From NCBI RefSeq assembly GCF_014236795.1, contig NZ_CP049017.1, positions 3,512,001 through 3,576,000 of the forward strand: a stretch of 64,000 nt of DNA, given 5' to 3'. Shown piece after piece: positions 20,501 to 28,311 of the stretch (within the stretch, counting starts at the first letter, position 1; each line of letters begins with the position of its first letter). The stretch is from Xanthomonas theicola (GTDB taxonomy: Bacteria; Pseudomonadota; Gammaproteobacteria; Xanthomonadales; Xanthomonadaceae). The notes beneath the pieces were generated by a model. It was not told where the DNA came from, did not search any database, and was given only the letters and a program-made list of their open reading frames with translations. Both the position numbers and the translations under genes were made by a program.

Positions 20501-20971
20501 CGCTCTGGACTGGCCGCTGAGCACCTGCAGGCTCATCGCCACCGCCTTGTACTGCAGCGCCAGGTACGGCACCACGCCGACCAGCGCGATCGCCGCCACC
20601 AGCGCCGCCAGCCGCCGCGAGCGGCCGTAGCGCGAGGAGATGAAGTCGGCGATGGAGACCGTGTTCTCGCTGCGCGCGATCAGCGCCAGCCGCTCGACGA
20701 TGCGCCAGCCGAACAACAGCAGCAGCAGCGGGCCCAGGTAGATCGGCAGGTAGCCGGCGCCGTTGCGCACCGCGCTGCCGACCGCGCCGTAGAACGTCCA
20801 CGACGAGCAGTACACCGCCAGCGCCAGGCCGTACACCGCCGGGCGCAGCCATGGCCGCTGCGGGTACAGCGGCCGCCGGTCGCCCCACCATGCCACCGCG
20901 AACAGCAGCGCCGCGTAACCGACCGATACCAGCAACAGGATCCAGCTAGAAACCAAGGTCGAGGTCCCCAA
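17513..20971 (-). CDS. crbS: Hybrid sensor histidine kinase with SSS transporter domain, CrbS/MxtR-like
   Basis: An 1152-residue membrane kinase. A sodium:solute symporter-like domain with about 13 helices fills roughly 1-500 (YCSSWTFYGAVGSA near the start, IADFISSRYG). A PAS-like segment follows (ISAGVSVVDPAMRLTAWN, YQQMFGYPDG), then a HisKA domain with FLAAISHDVLQPL (His near 798), an ATPase domain (DTGPGIPE, GLGLGLSIC) and a C-terminal receiver with the phospho-Asp in MLVDYHLHD near 1077. This architecture is that of CrbS/MxtR/CbrA kinases. Gene proximity to acs and the LuxR regulator makes acetate sensing the best guess. Confidence 0.85.
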   Translation of the reverse strand: MGTSTLVSSWILLLVSVGYAALLFAVAWWGDRRPLYPQRPWLRPAVYGLALAVYCSSWTFYGAVGSAVRNGAGYLPIYLGPLLLLLFGWRIVERLALIARSENTVSIADFISSRYGRSRRLAALVAAIALVGVVPYLALQYKAVAMSLQVLSGQSRAGAPFYADPALYVALLMALFATLFGTRQVDATEHHHGMMLAIALESVVKLLAMVAVGVFAYVWLSGRDGQVLQSARTLFQNTPPVGFISQTLLSFLAIVCLPRQFHVAVVECSDIGDIRKARWLFGLYLVVISAMVVPVAAAGVALFGHSGEVAGDSIVLALPLAEGRSALALVAYVGGFSAATGMVIVSSIALATMVSNDLVMPVLLRRRGHQQAAGADVASRVLWIRRLAILLLALIAYGYYRSSSNDSTLASYGLMAFAAVAQFAPGLIGGLYWRGASRKGVETGMLLGFGTWIYTLLLPALTQAGWLAPQWLHDGPFGISWLRPQQLFGMRGWDPLAHGTFWSLLVNVGAMMLVAARWRPGLDERMRAAPFLEPYSQRPAVAGDWLGQVQVIDLQTLAERMVGERHARRAFAEQAQLLGREPQPNAVADRAWVQFTERLLAASIGAASARLVLTSLLRGSGMDLGEVVAVLDEAGQELRFNREILSTTLENISAGVSVVDPAMRLTAWNRRYQQMFGYPDGMLYVGRPVADLIRYNAERGELGGGLIEEQIERRIAHMRAGTPHVFERTRSDGKVIEMRGQPLPGGGYVTSYNDITDYKRAEQALLEANETLEQRVAARSREAELAQQSKTRFLAAISHDVLQPLNAARLFASALREAHQNEEQRHLAERVDASLRAAEELLDGLLDVSRLDAGGLRPAIEDFDASVLLRELAAQYTPVAAGRGLRLHAYARPIWVRSDRRLLRRVLQNFLANALRYTRQGRIVLGMRGRGEELELQVWDTGPGIPERHMQQIFEEFQRYQQPFDWGEQGLGLGLSICQRISRLLGHELDARSTVGRGSMFAITLPRVAPVPQKQQRQQRSVAASDSLTGLRVLCVDNDQEILDGMRALLGRWQVQVICASTVDAALPLAACAPNVMLVDYHLHDRLDGLDTLDALRKAMVGPVAGALLTADGRDELKLQARERGYRVLTKPVKPASLRAFLSAHHDPIKNG

Positions 20972-21141
20972 GACGATCGCGGCAGTCTAGGACCTGTTGG
21001 CGGGATCGGGGTAGGCCGCGCCACCGATGCCACGCCAGACCAGCGCTGGCGCCGAAGGCCCGTCGCCGCGCCGCGCGGCGACACCGCAGCATGGGCACAG
21101 GCTAAGATTCGCGTCGTGACCACCCGTGCCCGCCCGCGCTG

Positions 21142-23568
21142 ATGTCCTCCGTACCGGCCGCGTCGCGGGCGAGCTACCTGCAGCAGCAACGGCTACGGCT
21201 GCAGGCGCAGTTGCAACAGGCGCAGGCGCGGCGGGCCGCGGCCGAGGCCGAGGTGGAGCGGCACCTGCCGGCGGTGGAACAGGCCGTGGCCGCGATCGGC
21301 CGCGGCTTCATCGCGCAGGCCGCCCAGGCCGCCGCCGCCGTGCTGCGCCGCGAACGCCGCCGCGCCTGGTGGCCGGCGCTGCTGCTGCGTCCGCTGCTGC
21401 CGGACTGGCGCTGGCGGCTGGCGCTGCTCGCGTTCCTGCTGCTGGCGCTACCGTGGATGAGCGCGCACTGGCTCGGCGACGGGCGCGGCTATCTGGACGG
21501 GTGGCGCCATCTGGGCATGCAGCGCGACACCCTGGTGCTGCTGCAGCGGGCGCTGCCGTCGCTGCTGGTCTATGCGCTGCTGGCGATCGGCGGCGCGCAA
21601 CTGCTGGCCCGGCATGTCAGCCAGGATGAACGCGCGCTGCTGACCGGTTTCGCGCAGCGGCCGCTGGCGCTGATGCAGTTCGCCCGCGACGACCGCCACG
21701 GCAGCGCCTATCCGTACCGCGTCACCCGCGCGCCATGGCCGCTGCGCGAACTGCAGGGCCGCTGGCAAATCGACGCGGCGCACGGCGACCTGGCCGGCGC
21801 GCGCATGCTGGCGCTGCACGACGGCGCCGAACCGGAACCGCGCGTGCAGGCGCTGCTGCTGCTGCCCGACGATCGCCATGCCGCCGCGCTGATCCCGATC
21901 GCCGCCGAACTCGGCGGCGACGCACAGGCACAGCTGCGCGAGCTGGCGCTGGCGGTGGCCGCGGACGCCGCCGCCCAAGCGCCGCCGATCGCCGAGCTGC
22001 ACCGGCACGTGGACGCCTGGATGGATGCGCGCAGCCAGCAGCGCATGCTGCAGCAGCGGCTGCAGAGCATGGACGACATCCACCGCCACTGGGCCGACGT
22101 GGCGCTGCCCGACGGCACCCTGGACCAGATCCTGAAGCTGGTGGACCTGTTCGTGTCCGGACGCACGCCGGCGCCGAAGGGCATGCTGTTGCAAGGTCCG
22201 CCGGGCACCGGCAAGACCCTGATCGCGCGCAAGCTGGCGCGCCATGCCGGCTGCCATTTCGAGGCGCTGGGGGTGGCCGACCTGAAGGCCGCGCACGTCG
22301 GCCACACCGGCCCCAAGGTGCAGGCGATCTGGCAGCGCTGCCGCGCCAAGGCGCCGGCGATCCTGTTCATCGACGAATGCGAGAGCGTGTTCGCGCGCCG
22401 CGGCGGCGTGGACAGCGACAGCTTCGGCGCCGAGCTGGTACAGACCTTCCTGGCCGAATGGGACGGCTTCCACGAAGCCTGCGGCCAGGTGCTGGTGATC
22501 GGCGCCACCAATCGTCCCGAATTGCTCGACGACGCGGTGCTGTCGCGCTTCACCGCCAGCATCGGCATCGGCCTGCCCGACGCGGCGGCACGCGCGCGCA
22601 TCCTCGGCGGCGAACTGGAGCGCGCCGGCTTCGCGCTGGCGCTGGATCCGCGCGTGGTCGCCGACAGCAGCGGCCTGTCCGGCCGCGACCTGCACACCCT
22701 GGTGGCGCGGGCGGCGGCCGAGTGCCTGGACGGCGAACTCGACGGCGATGCGCTGCTGGCGCAGTTGCGCTTGCTGCGCGGCAAGGGCTCGACCCGGGTG
22801 GCGCCCTTGGACTGGAACGACGTCGTGCTGCCGGCGGCGGTGATCGAGGAATTCGTCGGCTTGGGCAAGGAACTGCGCAATGCCGAGACCCTGGCCACGC
22901 TGGGCGTGCCGGTGCCGCGCGGGATCCTGCTGGACGGCCCGCCCGGCACCGGCAAGACCCAGCTCGCGCGGATCCTGGCCAGCCAGTCGGGCCTGGCCTT
23001 CATCGCCCTGGCCGGCGCCGACCTCAAGGCCGCTTACCTGGGCCAATCGGGCCAGCGCGTGCAGGCCGCGTTCGAGCGCGCCCGCGCGCAGGCGCCGTGC
23101 ATCGTGTTCGTCGACGAGATCGACATCGTCGCGCCGGCCCGCGGGGCCGACGGCGACGACGCGCTGACCCGCGAGATCGTCGGCCAGTTGCTGCAGGAAC
23201 TGGACGGGGTGGCCAGCCAGGCCGGGCAGGTGTTCCTGCTGGCCGCCAGCAACCATGCCGCCGCAATCGACCCGGCACTGCGGTCGCGGCTGGACCGCCA
23301 GATCGAGATCGGCCTGCCCGACCACGCCGCGCGCCGCGCGATCGTCGCACGCCTGCTGCACGGCAAGCCGCTGGCGTTCGACGCGGCGGACGCGGCCGCC
23401 TGGTTGGCCGCGCACAGCGACGGCCGCTCCGGCCGCGACCTGCAGACCTGGGTCGGCCGCGCCATGCGCCGCGCCGCCCGCCGCGCGCTGCTGGAAAGCG
23501 ACGATGCGGCGAACACCCGGCTGCAATGGAACGATCTGATCGACACCACGGATGCGCCGCCCGTGTAG
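21142..23568 (+). CDS. Membrane-anchored tandem AAA+ ATPase of unknown function
   Basis: An 808-residue protein. The N-terminus (about 10-75) is a Gln/Ala/Arg-rich coiled coil. Two hydrophobic segments at about 92-112 and 132-155 should anchor it in the inner membrane. Two complete AAA+ modules follow. Module 1 has Walker A GPPGTGKT (about 351-358) and Walker B ILFIDEC. Module 2 has GPPGTGKT (about 599-606), IVFVDEID and the second-region arginines RSRLDRQ. The modules are of the classic CDC48/FtsH clade, but there is no protease domain and no Cdc48 N-domain. The gene stands alone, divergent from crbS. The function is unknown; remodelling or extraction of membrane proteins is an inference from fold and anchoring. 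Confidence 0.85.
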   Translation: MSSVPAASRASYLQQQRLRLQAQLQQAQARRAAAEAEVERHLPAVEQAVAAIGRGFIAQAAQAAAAVLRRERRRAWWPALLLRPLLPDWRWRLALLAFLLLALPWMSAHWLGDGRGYLDGWRHLGMQRDTLVLLQRALPSLLVYALLAIGGAQLLARHVSQDERALLTGFAQRPLALMQFARDDRHGSAYPYRVTRAPWPLRELQGRWQIDAAHGDLAGARMLALHDGAEPEPRVQALLLLPDDRHAAALIPIAAELGGDAQAQLRELALAVAADAAAQAPPIAELHRHVDAWMDARSQQRMLQQRLQSMDDIHRHWADVALPDGTLDQILKLVDLFVSGRTPAPKGMLLQGPPGTGKTLIARKLARHAGCHFEALGVADLKAAHVGHTGPKVQAIWQRCRAKAPAILFIDECESVFARRGGVDSDSFGAELVQTFLAEWDGFHEACGQVLVIGATNRPELLDDAVLSRFTASIGIGLPDAAARARILGGELERAGFALALDPRVVADSSGLSGRDLHTLVARAAAECLDGELDGDALLAQLRLLRGKGSTRVAPLDWNDVVLPAAVIEEFVGLGKELRNAETLATLGVPVPRGILLDGPPGTGKTQLARILASQSGLAFIALAGADLKAAYLGQSGQRVQAAFERARAQAPCIVFVDEIDIVAPARGADGDDALTREIVGQLLQELDGVASQAGQVFLLAASNHAAAIDPALRSRLDRQIEIGLPDHAARRAIVARLLHGKPLAFDAADAAAWLAAHSDGRSGRDLQTWVGRAMRRAARRALLESDDAANTRLQWNDLIDTTDAPPV

Positions 23569-23714
23569 GAAGGAGCGCAAGGCGGCCCCTGGCCATCCCG
23601 CTCTGCGAAACCAGTGCGTCCACCGCAGATGCCTGTCGGGAAAGGAGCGTTCGACGCGGCGCGCAAACATCCCGGTCGGGGTTGAAACCCCTCCTGCAGG
23701 AAGTGCTGGTATCG

Positions 23715-24180
23715 CTACGGCGCAAACCCCAACCCCCTCGCCCACACCCGCATCCGCGCAAGGAGCGTGTGCGAGGTCATGCACAGCGTGCGGCCATCGT
23801 CGCCGAAGGCGCAGTTGAAGACGGCGTCGTCGGTCTCGATGCGGCCCAGGCGGCGGCCGTCTGGCGCGGACACGCGTGCGCCGCCGGGACCGGTGGCCAA
23901 CACGCGGCCGTCGGGCGCCACCGCCATGCCGTCCGGCAGGCGGGATCGGCGGCGCCGACGAGGTCGGAGGCATCGGCGAAGACGCGCCTGCCGGCGACCG
24001 CGCCGCGCGCGTGGAGCGCATACACGGTCCACACCGGCTGTGCCGGGTCGGAGTTGGCCACGTAGCAGGGTGCGTTCGTCGGGTGACAGGGCGATGCCGT
24101 TGGGGAAGCACAGGCCATCGTCCGGCAGGTGCACGCTGCCGTCGGTATCCAGGCGATAGACGCCGTTGAAGCGCATTCTG
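23715..24180 (-). pseudogene. SMP-30/gluconolactonase family protein, frameshifted relic
   Basis: The minus strand gives the C-terminal half of an SMP-30/gluconolaconase (regucalcin-like) beta-propeller in alternating frames. The pieces are FNGVYRLDTDGSVHLPDDGL with FPNGIALSPDERTLL, then YVANSDPAQPVWTVYALHAR in another frame, then LPDGMAVAPDGRVLATGPGG and NCAFGDDGRTLCMTSHTLL in the first frame, ending GLGFAP. At least two frameshifts are present. The N-terminal half is missing: at about 24185 the sequence switches to a GH43 fragment on the other strand. Such lactonases act in sugar-acid or pentose pathways. Confidence 0.75.
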
Positions 24181-24189
24181 TCGTCCTCC

Positions 24190-24400
24190 ACCGGCGACAC
24201 CCATCTGCTGCGCTACGTGATCGGCGATTCGCCGTACGGTGCGTTCACCTACCAGGGCCCGCTGCCGAGCCCGGTGGCCGGCGGGACCACGCGCCACTCG
24301 ACCTGCCGGTTCCAGGGCACCTGGTACCTGTTCCACCACGACGCGATGCTGTGCGGCGGCGTCAACCACCTGCGCTCGATCACGCGCACCGAACGGCGGC
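24190..24400 (+). pseudogene. C-terminal relic of a GH43 glycoside hydrolase
   Basis: The plus strand encodes THLLRYVIGDSPYGAFTYQG and then STCRFQGTWYLFHHDAMLCG ending GVNHLRSI. This matches the C-terminal blades of GH43 beta-xylosidases and arabinofuranosidases (Y-x-GDSPYGPF, F-x-G-x-WYLFYHD, G--HLR). The catalytic residues lie upstream in the family and are absent, as the copy begins at the breakpoint near 24185. It is a fragment, not a gene. Confidence 0.7.
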
Positions 24401-24556
24401 ACGGCGCGCAGGGACGCATCGCCCTGCTCCATCCCCGCGGCGAGCCGCGGGCGGCGGCGGCCGGTCCGCCACGCGCCGGCATCGTGAATGCCGGCCGGCG
24501 TGGTGCACGATGACGGCGGTCCCATCGGCTGTGTATGCTCGGGTCTCGTGGAAGAC

Positions 24557-24751
24557 ATGACGCCCGCCGAGATATCCCAGCGCATCGACGCTCTGCGTCG
24601 CGAGCACCGTGCGCTCGACGAACAGATCCAGCGCATCCCGGCCAACCTCGACGACGAACTGCAGGCCAAGCGGCTGAAGAAGCGCAAGCTGCAGCTCAAG
24701 GACTGCATCATGCGCCTGGAGCACCTGCTGATTCCCGACGAACCGGCGTGA
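24557..24751 (+). CDS. YdcH family (DUF465) small protein
   Basis: A 64-residue, highly charged, helical protein starting at the ATG at 24557. The heptad-rich sequence, with the conserved segment AKRLKKRKLQLKDCI near the C-terminus, is the DUF465/YdcH signature. These proteins are common in proteobacteria and have no proven function. Its TGA overlaps the GTG start of the next gene (GTGA), so the two are translationally coupled. Confidence 0.85.
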   Translation: MTPAEISQRIDALRREHRALDEQIQRIPANLDDELQAKRLKKRKLQLKDCIMRLEHLLIPDEPA

Positions 24752-25326
24752 GCGCGGCGACGTTCTTCAGCGTCGGCCATTCCACGCGTCCCCTGGACGG
24801 GTTCCTGGAGATCCTGCACGTCGCGCAGGTCGCGCAGCTGGCCGACGTGCGCGCGTTCCCGTCGTCGCGGCGCTTCCCGCAGTTCGACGGCCGCGCATTG
24901 GCGCGCGCGCTGGCCGCCGCCGGCATCGGCTACCGACACTTCCGCGCGCTGGGCGGACGCCGCGGCCAACAGCCCGGCATCGACCCGCAGCGCAACGGCC
25001 ATTGGCGCAGCGTCGGTTTCCACAACTACGCCGACTACGCGCTGGGTGGCGAATTCGGCGAGGCGTTCGCACAGCTGCGCGCCTTCGGCAGCCGCGGCGC
25101 GTGCGCGCTGATGTGCGCCGAAGCCGACTGGCGCCAGTGCCATCGCCAGATCGTCTGCGATCATCTGCTGCACCACGGCCACCCGGCGATCCACCTGATC
25201 GACGCGGTGCGCCGCGAGCCGGCCACCCTCAACCCCGCCGCGCGCAGCGATGCGCAGGGTCGGCTGGTGTATCCGGCGCACAGCGCGCCTGCCGGCCCGG
25301 TCACTGGCGATCTGTTCGGCGGCTGA
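24748..25326 (+). CDS. DUF488 family protein
   Basis: A 192-residue cytoplasmic protein from the GTG at 24748. DUF488 landmarks are present: FFSVGHSTRPLDGFLEIL at the start, LADVRAFPSSRRFPQF, the GGRRG loop and the conserved CAEADWRQCHRQIVCDHL with two Cys and a His. The fold is suggested to be enzymatic, since the D-V-R-P/S and C-HR residues cluster, but the activity is unknown. It is translationally coupled to the YdcH-like gene upstream. Confidence 0.85.
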   Translation: MSAATFFSVGHSTRPLDGFLEILHVAQVAQLADVRAFPSSRRFPQFDGRALARALAAAGIGYRHFRALGGRRGQQPGIDPQRNGHWRSVGFHNYADYALGGEFGEAFAQLRAFGSRGACALMCAEADWRQCHRQIVCDHLLHHGHPAIHLIDAVRREPATLNPAARSDAQGRLVYPAHSAPAGPVTGDLFGG

Positions 25327-25361
25327 GCCGTTGGATCCCGGCGATGCCGACGATGCCACGT

Positions 25362-25381
25362 GTGGGAGCGACTGAAGTGGC
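25362..25381. repeat. GTGGGAGCGACT xanthomonad repeat, half element
   Basis: A single arm of the palindromic element that occurs complete at 49252-49317. It lies in the spacer after the DUF488 gene. Confidence 0.5.
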
Positions 25382-25451
25382 TTGTGTCTTATTCGGGTCT
25401 ATCGTTGAGATGAGGGCGGAGTGCGGCAGGCCGCTCGTTACCGCCGCCGAT

Positions 25452-25560
25452 TCAATCCTGCGGCGCCACCGGCTCTTCCGGCTTGGCCGCCTCCGGGCTG
25501 ACCCGCTCGATGGTGTAGCGCAATTCGCGGCCGAGGATGAACTTGGCGTCCTTGGCCCGC
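25452..25560 (-). repeat. Duplicate of the 3' end of plsB
   Basis: About 110 bases at 25452-25560 repeat 25654-25762, the last 36 codons of plsB, with only a few mismatches (for example GCCACCGG vs GCCATCGG). The copies are direct repeats about 203 bp apart. The rest of 25327-25653 contains a GTGGGAGCGACTGAAGTGGC repeat at 25362 and no gene. Confidence 0.9.
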
Positions 25561-25653
25561 GCCGCGATGACCTGGTGGCGCCGCCTTGTTAGGCGCGTCG
25601 CCACGCGCCCGGATGCTGCCGCATCGCGTCGCTAGATACAGGCCGACTCAGGC

Positions 25654-28311
25654 TCAATCCTGCGGCGCCATCGGCTCTTCCGGCTTGGCCGCCTCCGGGC
25701 TGACCCGCTCGATGGTGTGGCGCAATTCGCGGCCGAGGATGAACTTGGCGTCCTTGGCCCACGCATCCAGGCGTTCGTCGAACACCAGCTTGCTGCTCTC
25801 GTCCGGCCACACCAGTTTCAGCTCGCGCAGCTTCTGGATGAAGCCGCGGAACAGGGTCTTGTCGAAGAACTCCGGCGCGGCCGGCGCGTACAGCAGGCTC
25901 AGCCGCTGCGCGGCCTGCTGGCACAGGCTTTCCAGTTCGCCGGCGCCGAGCTTGCCGGGGCCGTTCTTGACCAGCACCGAAATGGCGATGTAGTAGCGCT
26001 CGAACGCCTGCTGCAGCGAATGCCCGATCGCGCGCAGCCGGAACACCTCGTCGGTCTGCCCGGTGTTGCGCGCCAGCACGCCGCCGTCGTCGTCGTTGAC
26101 CTGCAGCAGCAGGCCTTCGCGCACGAACACCGCGATGGTGCGCTCGATGCGTTCGGCGAACTGGTCCTCGCTCCACGGCAGGAACAGTTCGGCCTGCAGG
26201 AACGGGTACACGGTGCGGCCCAGCCGCAGCAGTCCGGAGCGGCTCATGCGGCGGTTGTTCTGAAAACAGCACGCCACCCAGGAAGAGGCGGTGAACAGGT
26301 GCAGCACGTTGTTGCGGAAGTAGCTCAGCAGCACCGCGTTGTCGCCGTTGACGCTGAGCACGTCGCCGAGCGGATGCGGCGTGCGGGTCAGCACGTTGAT
26401 CTCCTCGGCGTGGGCGATGATGCGCTCGGGCGAATGGGGGGTGACGGTGACCCGGTCCGAGTACGGCAGTTCGGCCAGCAGCTTCTTGCACAGTTCGATT
26501 TGCGCGACCAGGTCGGCCTCGCCCATCGCGTGCTTGGGCGTGGACAGCAGCGCCAGCGCCAGCAGGTTGACCGGATTGACGTCGGCGGCGGCGTTGATGT
26601 GCACCTGGATCTGCTGCGCCAGCGCATCGACGGTGCCGTTCAACCAGGTCGGCTTCTCGTCCTCGCCCAGCGGCTGGCCGTCCCAGTCCGGCGCGCGCTG
26701 CGCCAGCACCTGGCGCAGCGCGATCGGCTCGCCGAAGTTCACCACCACCTGGCCGTAGTTCTGCTTGAGCACCTTGGGGATGCTCCACAGCAGGCCCCAG
26801 ATCGATTCCTTCTCCTTGGGCCGGCCGCTGAGTTCGTCGAGATAGCTGTTGCCTTCCATCAGCTTCTCGTAGCCGACGTAGATCGGCTGGAACAGCACCG
26901 GCTTGCGCGGCTGGCGCAGGAACGCGCGCAGGGTCATCGCGATCATGCCGCCCTTGGGCTGCAGCAGCCGGCCGGTGCGCGAGCGGCCGCCCTCGACGAA
27001 GTACTCGATCGAGTAACCGCCGGCCACCAGCTGCGCCACGTACTCGCTGAGCACCGCCGAGTACAGCGCGTTGCCGCGGATCGAGCGGCGGATGAAGAAC
27101 GCGCCGCCCTTGCGCAGCAGGGTGCCGACCACCGGCAGGTTGAGGTTGATGCCGGCCACGATGTGCGGCGGCACGATGCCGCGTTCGTACAGCAGGTAGG
27201 ACAGCAGCAGGTAGTCCATGTGGCTGCGGTGGCTGGGCACGTAGATCACCTCGTGCCCGGGCGCGGCCTCTTTCAGCTTGTCCAGGTGGTGCACCAGCAC
27301 GCCGGCGTAGATGCGGTTCCACACGTGGGTGAGCAGGAAGCTGGCCGAACGCACCACCGGGCTGGAGTAGTCGGCGGCGATCTCCCAGGCATAGGCGTGG
27401 GCCTTGCGCCAGGCGTCCATCGGCTTGCTGTTGTCGCGCTTGGCCTGCGCGGCGATGGCCTCGCGCACCGGCTCGGCGGCCAGCACCTGGTCCACCAGCA
27501 GGCGCCGGGTCGACAGGTCCGGCCCGATCACCGCCTCGCGGATGCGCCGGAAATGGGTGCGCAGCACGCGCTGCAGCTTGCGCACGGTGCGTTCCGCCGG
27601 CAGCCCTTCGTCGACCGTCTGCCGCATCGACACCGGCGGGGCGAAGCGCACGATGGTGCTGCGGCCGTTGAGCAGCACGCCGAGCAGGCGGCGGAAGCTG
27701 CCGACCAGCGCCCAGTTTTCCGAGAACAGCACCGCGAACCAGCCGCTCTGTTTGTCCGGGGCGCGGCCGACGAAGATCGACACCGGCACCAGGTGGATGT
27801 CCAGGTCCGGGCGCTCGCGATGCGCCTGCAGCAACCTGGCCAGCGAATCGGAATGGGTCTTGGCGCCGCGCTGTTCGGGGATCAGCGCGTTGTTGCTGCT
27901 GCGCCGCGACAGCGCCAGGTAGGCGCGCTTGCGCCCCAGCGGGTCGCCGGGCAGCGGCACCAGCGGCGACGGCAGGCCGGCCTCGCGGCAGGCCTTGTCC
28001 AGGATCAGCGCGTTGGATAGGCCGTAGTCTTCCAGCACGTAGACCACCGGGCGGCCGTCGTCGTACTGGCCGGGTTCGGCCGGCTCGATGTTCAGGCCCA
28101 GCCACGGATCGGCCACGCGCCCGAGCAGGCGCGCCCACAGCGGCCGCTTGGCGTTGCGCGCGGCGACCGACGGCAGCGGCGCGGCGCCTTGCACGTTGCC
28201 GGCGGCGTCGCCGCTGGCCGGGGGAGCGGGCGCGGGCGCCGGATCCGAGGCGCCCGCAGCCGCGGCGGCGGCGGGGAAGAGGAGGGGGTTTTGTTCTGGC
28301 ATCGGCGTCAT
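25654..28311 (-). CDS. plsB: Glycerol-3-phosphate 1-O-acyltransferase
   Basis: An 885-residue membrane-associated enzyme that makes lysophosphatidic acid, the first step of phospholipid synthesis. The acyltransferase block has HRSHMDY (HX4D, near residues 354-360), GGAFFIRR, the glycerol-phosphate-binding YFVEGGRSRTGR and VLFQPIYVGYEKL. The length suits PlsB. The ATG at 28311 overlaps the stop of the lipoprotein gene (TAATG), so the two are coupled; an in-frame ATG at 28302 is the alternative. The low-complexity Ala/Pro N-terminus is normal for xanthomonads. Its last 110 bp are duplicated downstream. Confidence 0.94.
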   Translation of the reverse strand: MTPMPEQNPLLFPAAAAAAGASDPAPAPAPPASGDAAGNVQGAAPLPSVAARNAKRPLWARLLGRVADPWLGLNIEPAEPGQYDDGRPVVYVLEDYGLSNALILDKACREAGLPSPLVPLPGDPLGRKRAYLALSRRSSNNALIPEQRGAKTHSDSLARLLQAHRERPDLDIHLVPVSIFVGRAPDKQSGWFAVLFSENWALVGSFRRLLGVLLNGRSTIVRFAPPVSMRQTVDEGLPAERTVRKLQRVLRTHFRRIREAVIGPDLSTRRLLVDQVLAAEPVREAIAAQAKRDNSKPMDAWRKAHAYAWEIAADYSSPVVRSASFLLTHVWNRIYAGVLVHHLDKLKEAAPGHEVIYVPSHRSHMDYLLLSYLLYERGIVPPHIVAGINLNLPVVGTLLRKGGAFFIRRSIRGNALYSAVLSEYVAQLVAGGYSIEYFVEGGRSRTGRLLQPKGGMIAMTLRAFLRQPRKPVLFQPIYVGYEKLMEGNSYLDELSGRPKEKESIWGLLWSIPKVLKQNYGQVVVNFGEPIALRQVLAQRAPDWDGQPLGEDEKPTWLNGTVDALAQQIQVHINAAADVNPVNLLALALLSTPKHAMGEADLVAQIELCKKLLAELPYSDRVTVTPHSPERIIAHAEEINVLTRTPHPLGDVLSVNGDNAVLLSYFRNNVLHLFTASSWVACCFQNNRRMSRSGLLRLGRTVYPFLQAELFLPWSEDQFAERIERTIAVFVREGLLLQVNDDDGGVLARNTGQTDEVFRLRAIGHSLQQAFERYYIAISVLVKNGPGKLGAGELESLCQQAAQRLSLLYAPAAPEFFDKTLFRGFIQKLRELKLVWPDESSKLVFDERLDAWAKDAKFILGRELRHTIERVSPEAAKPEEPMAPQD

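Noticed and set aside
17103..20891. 1262-codon frame overlapping the hybrid kinase
   Set aside because: Out-of-frame shadow of crbS on the same strand; no recognisable domain, while the crbS frame has all kinase motifs.
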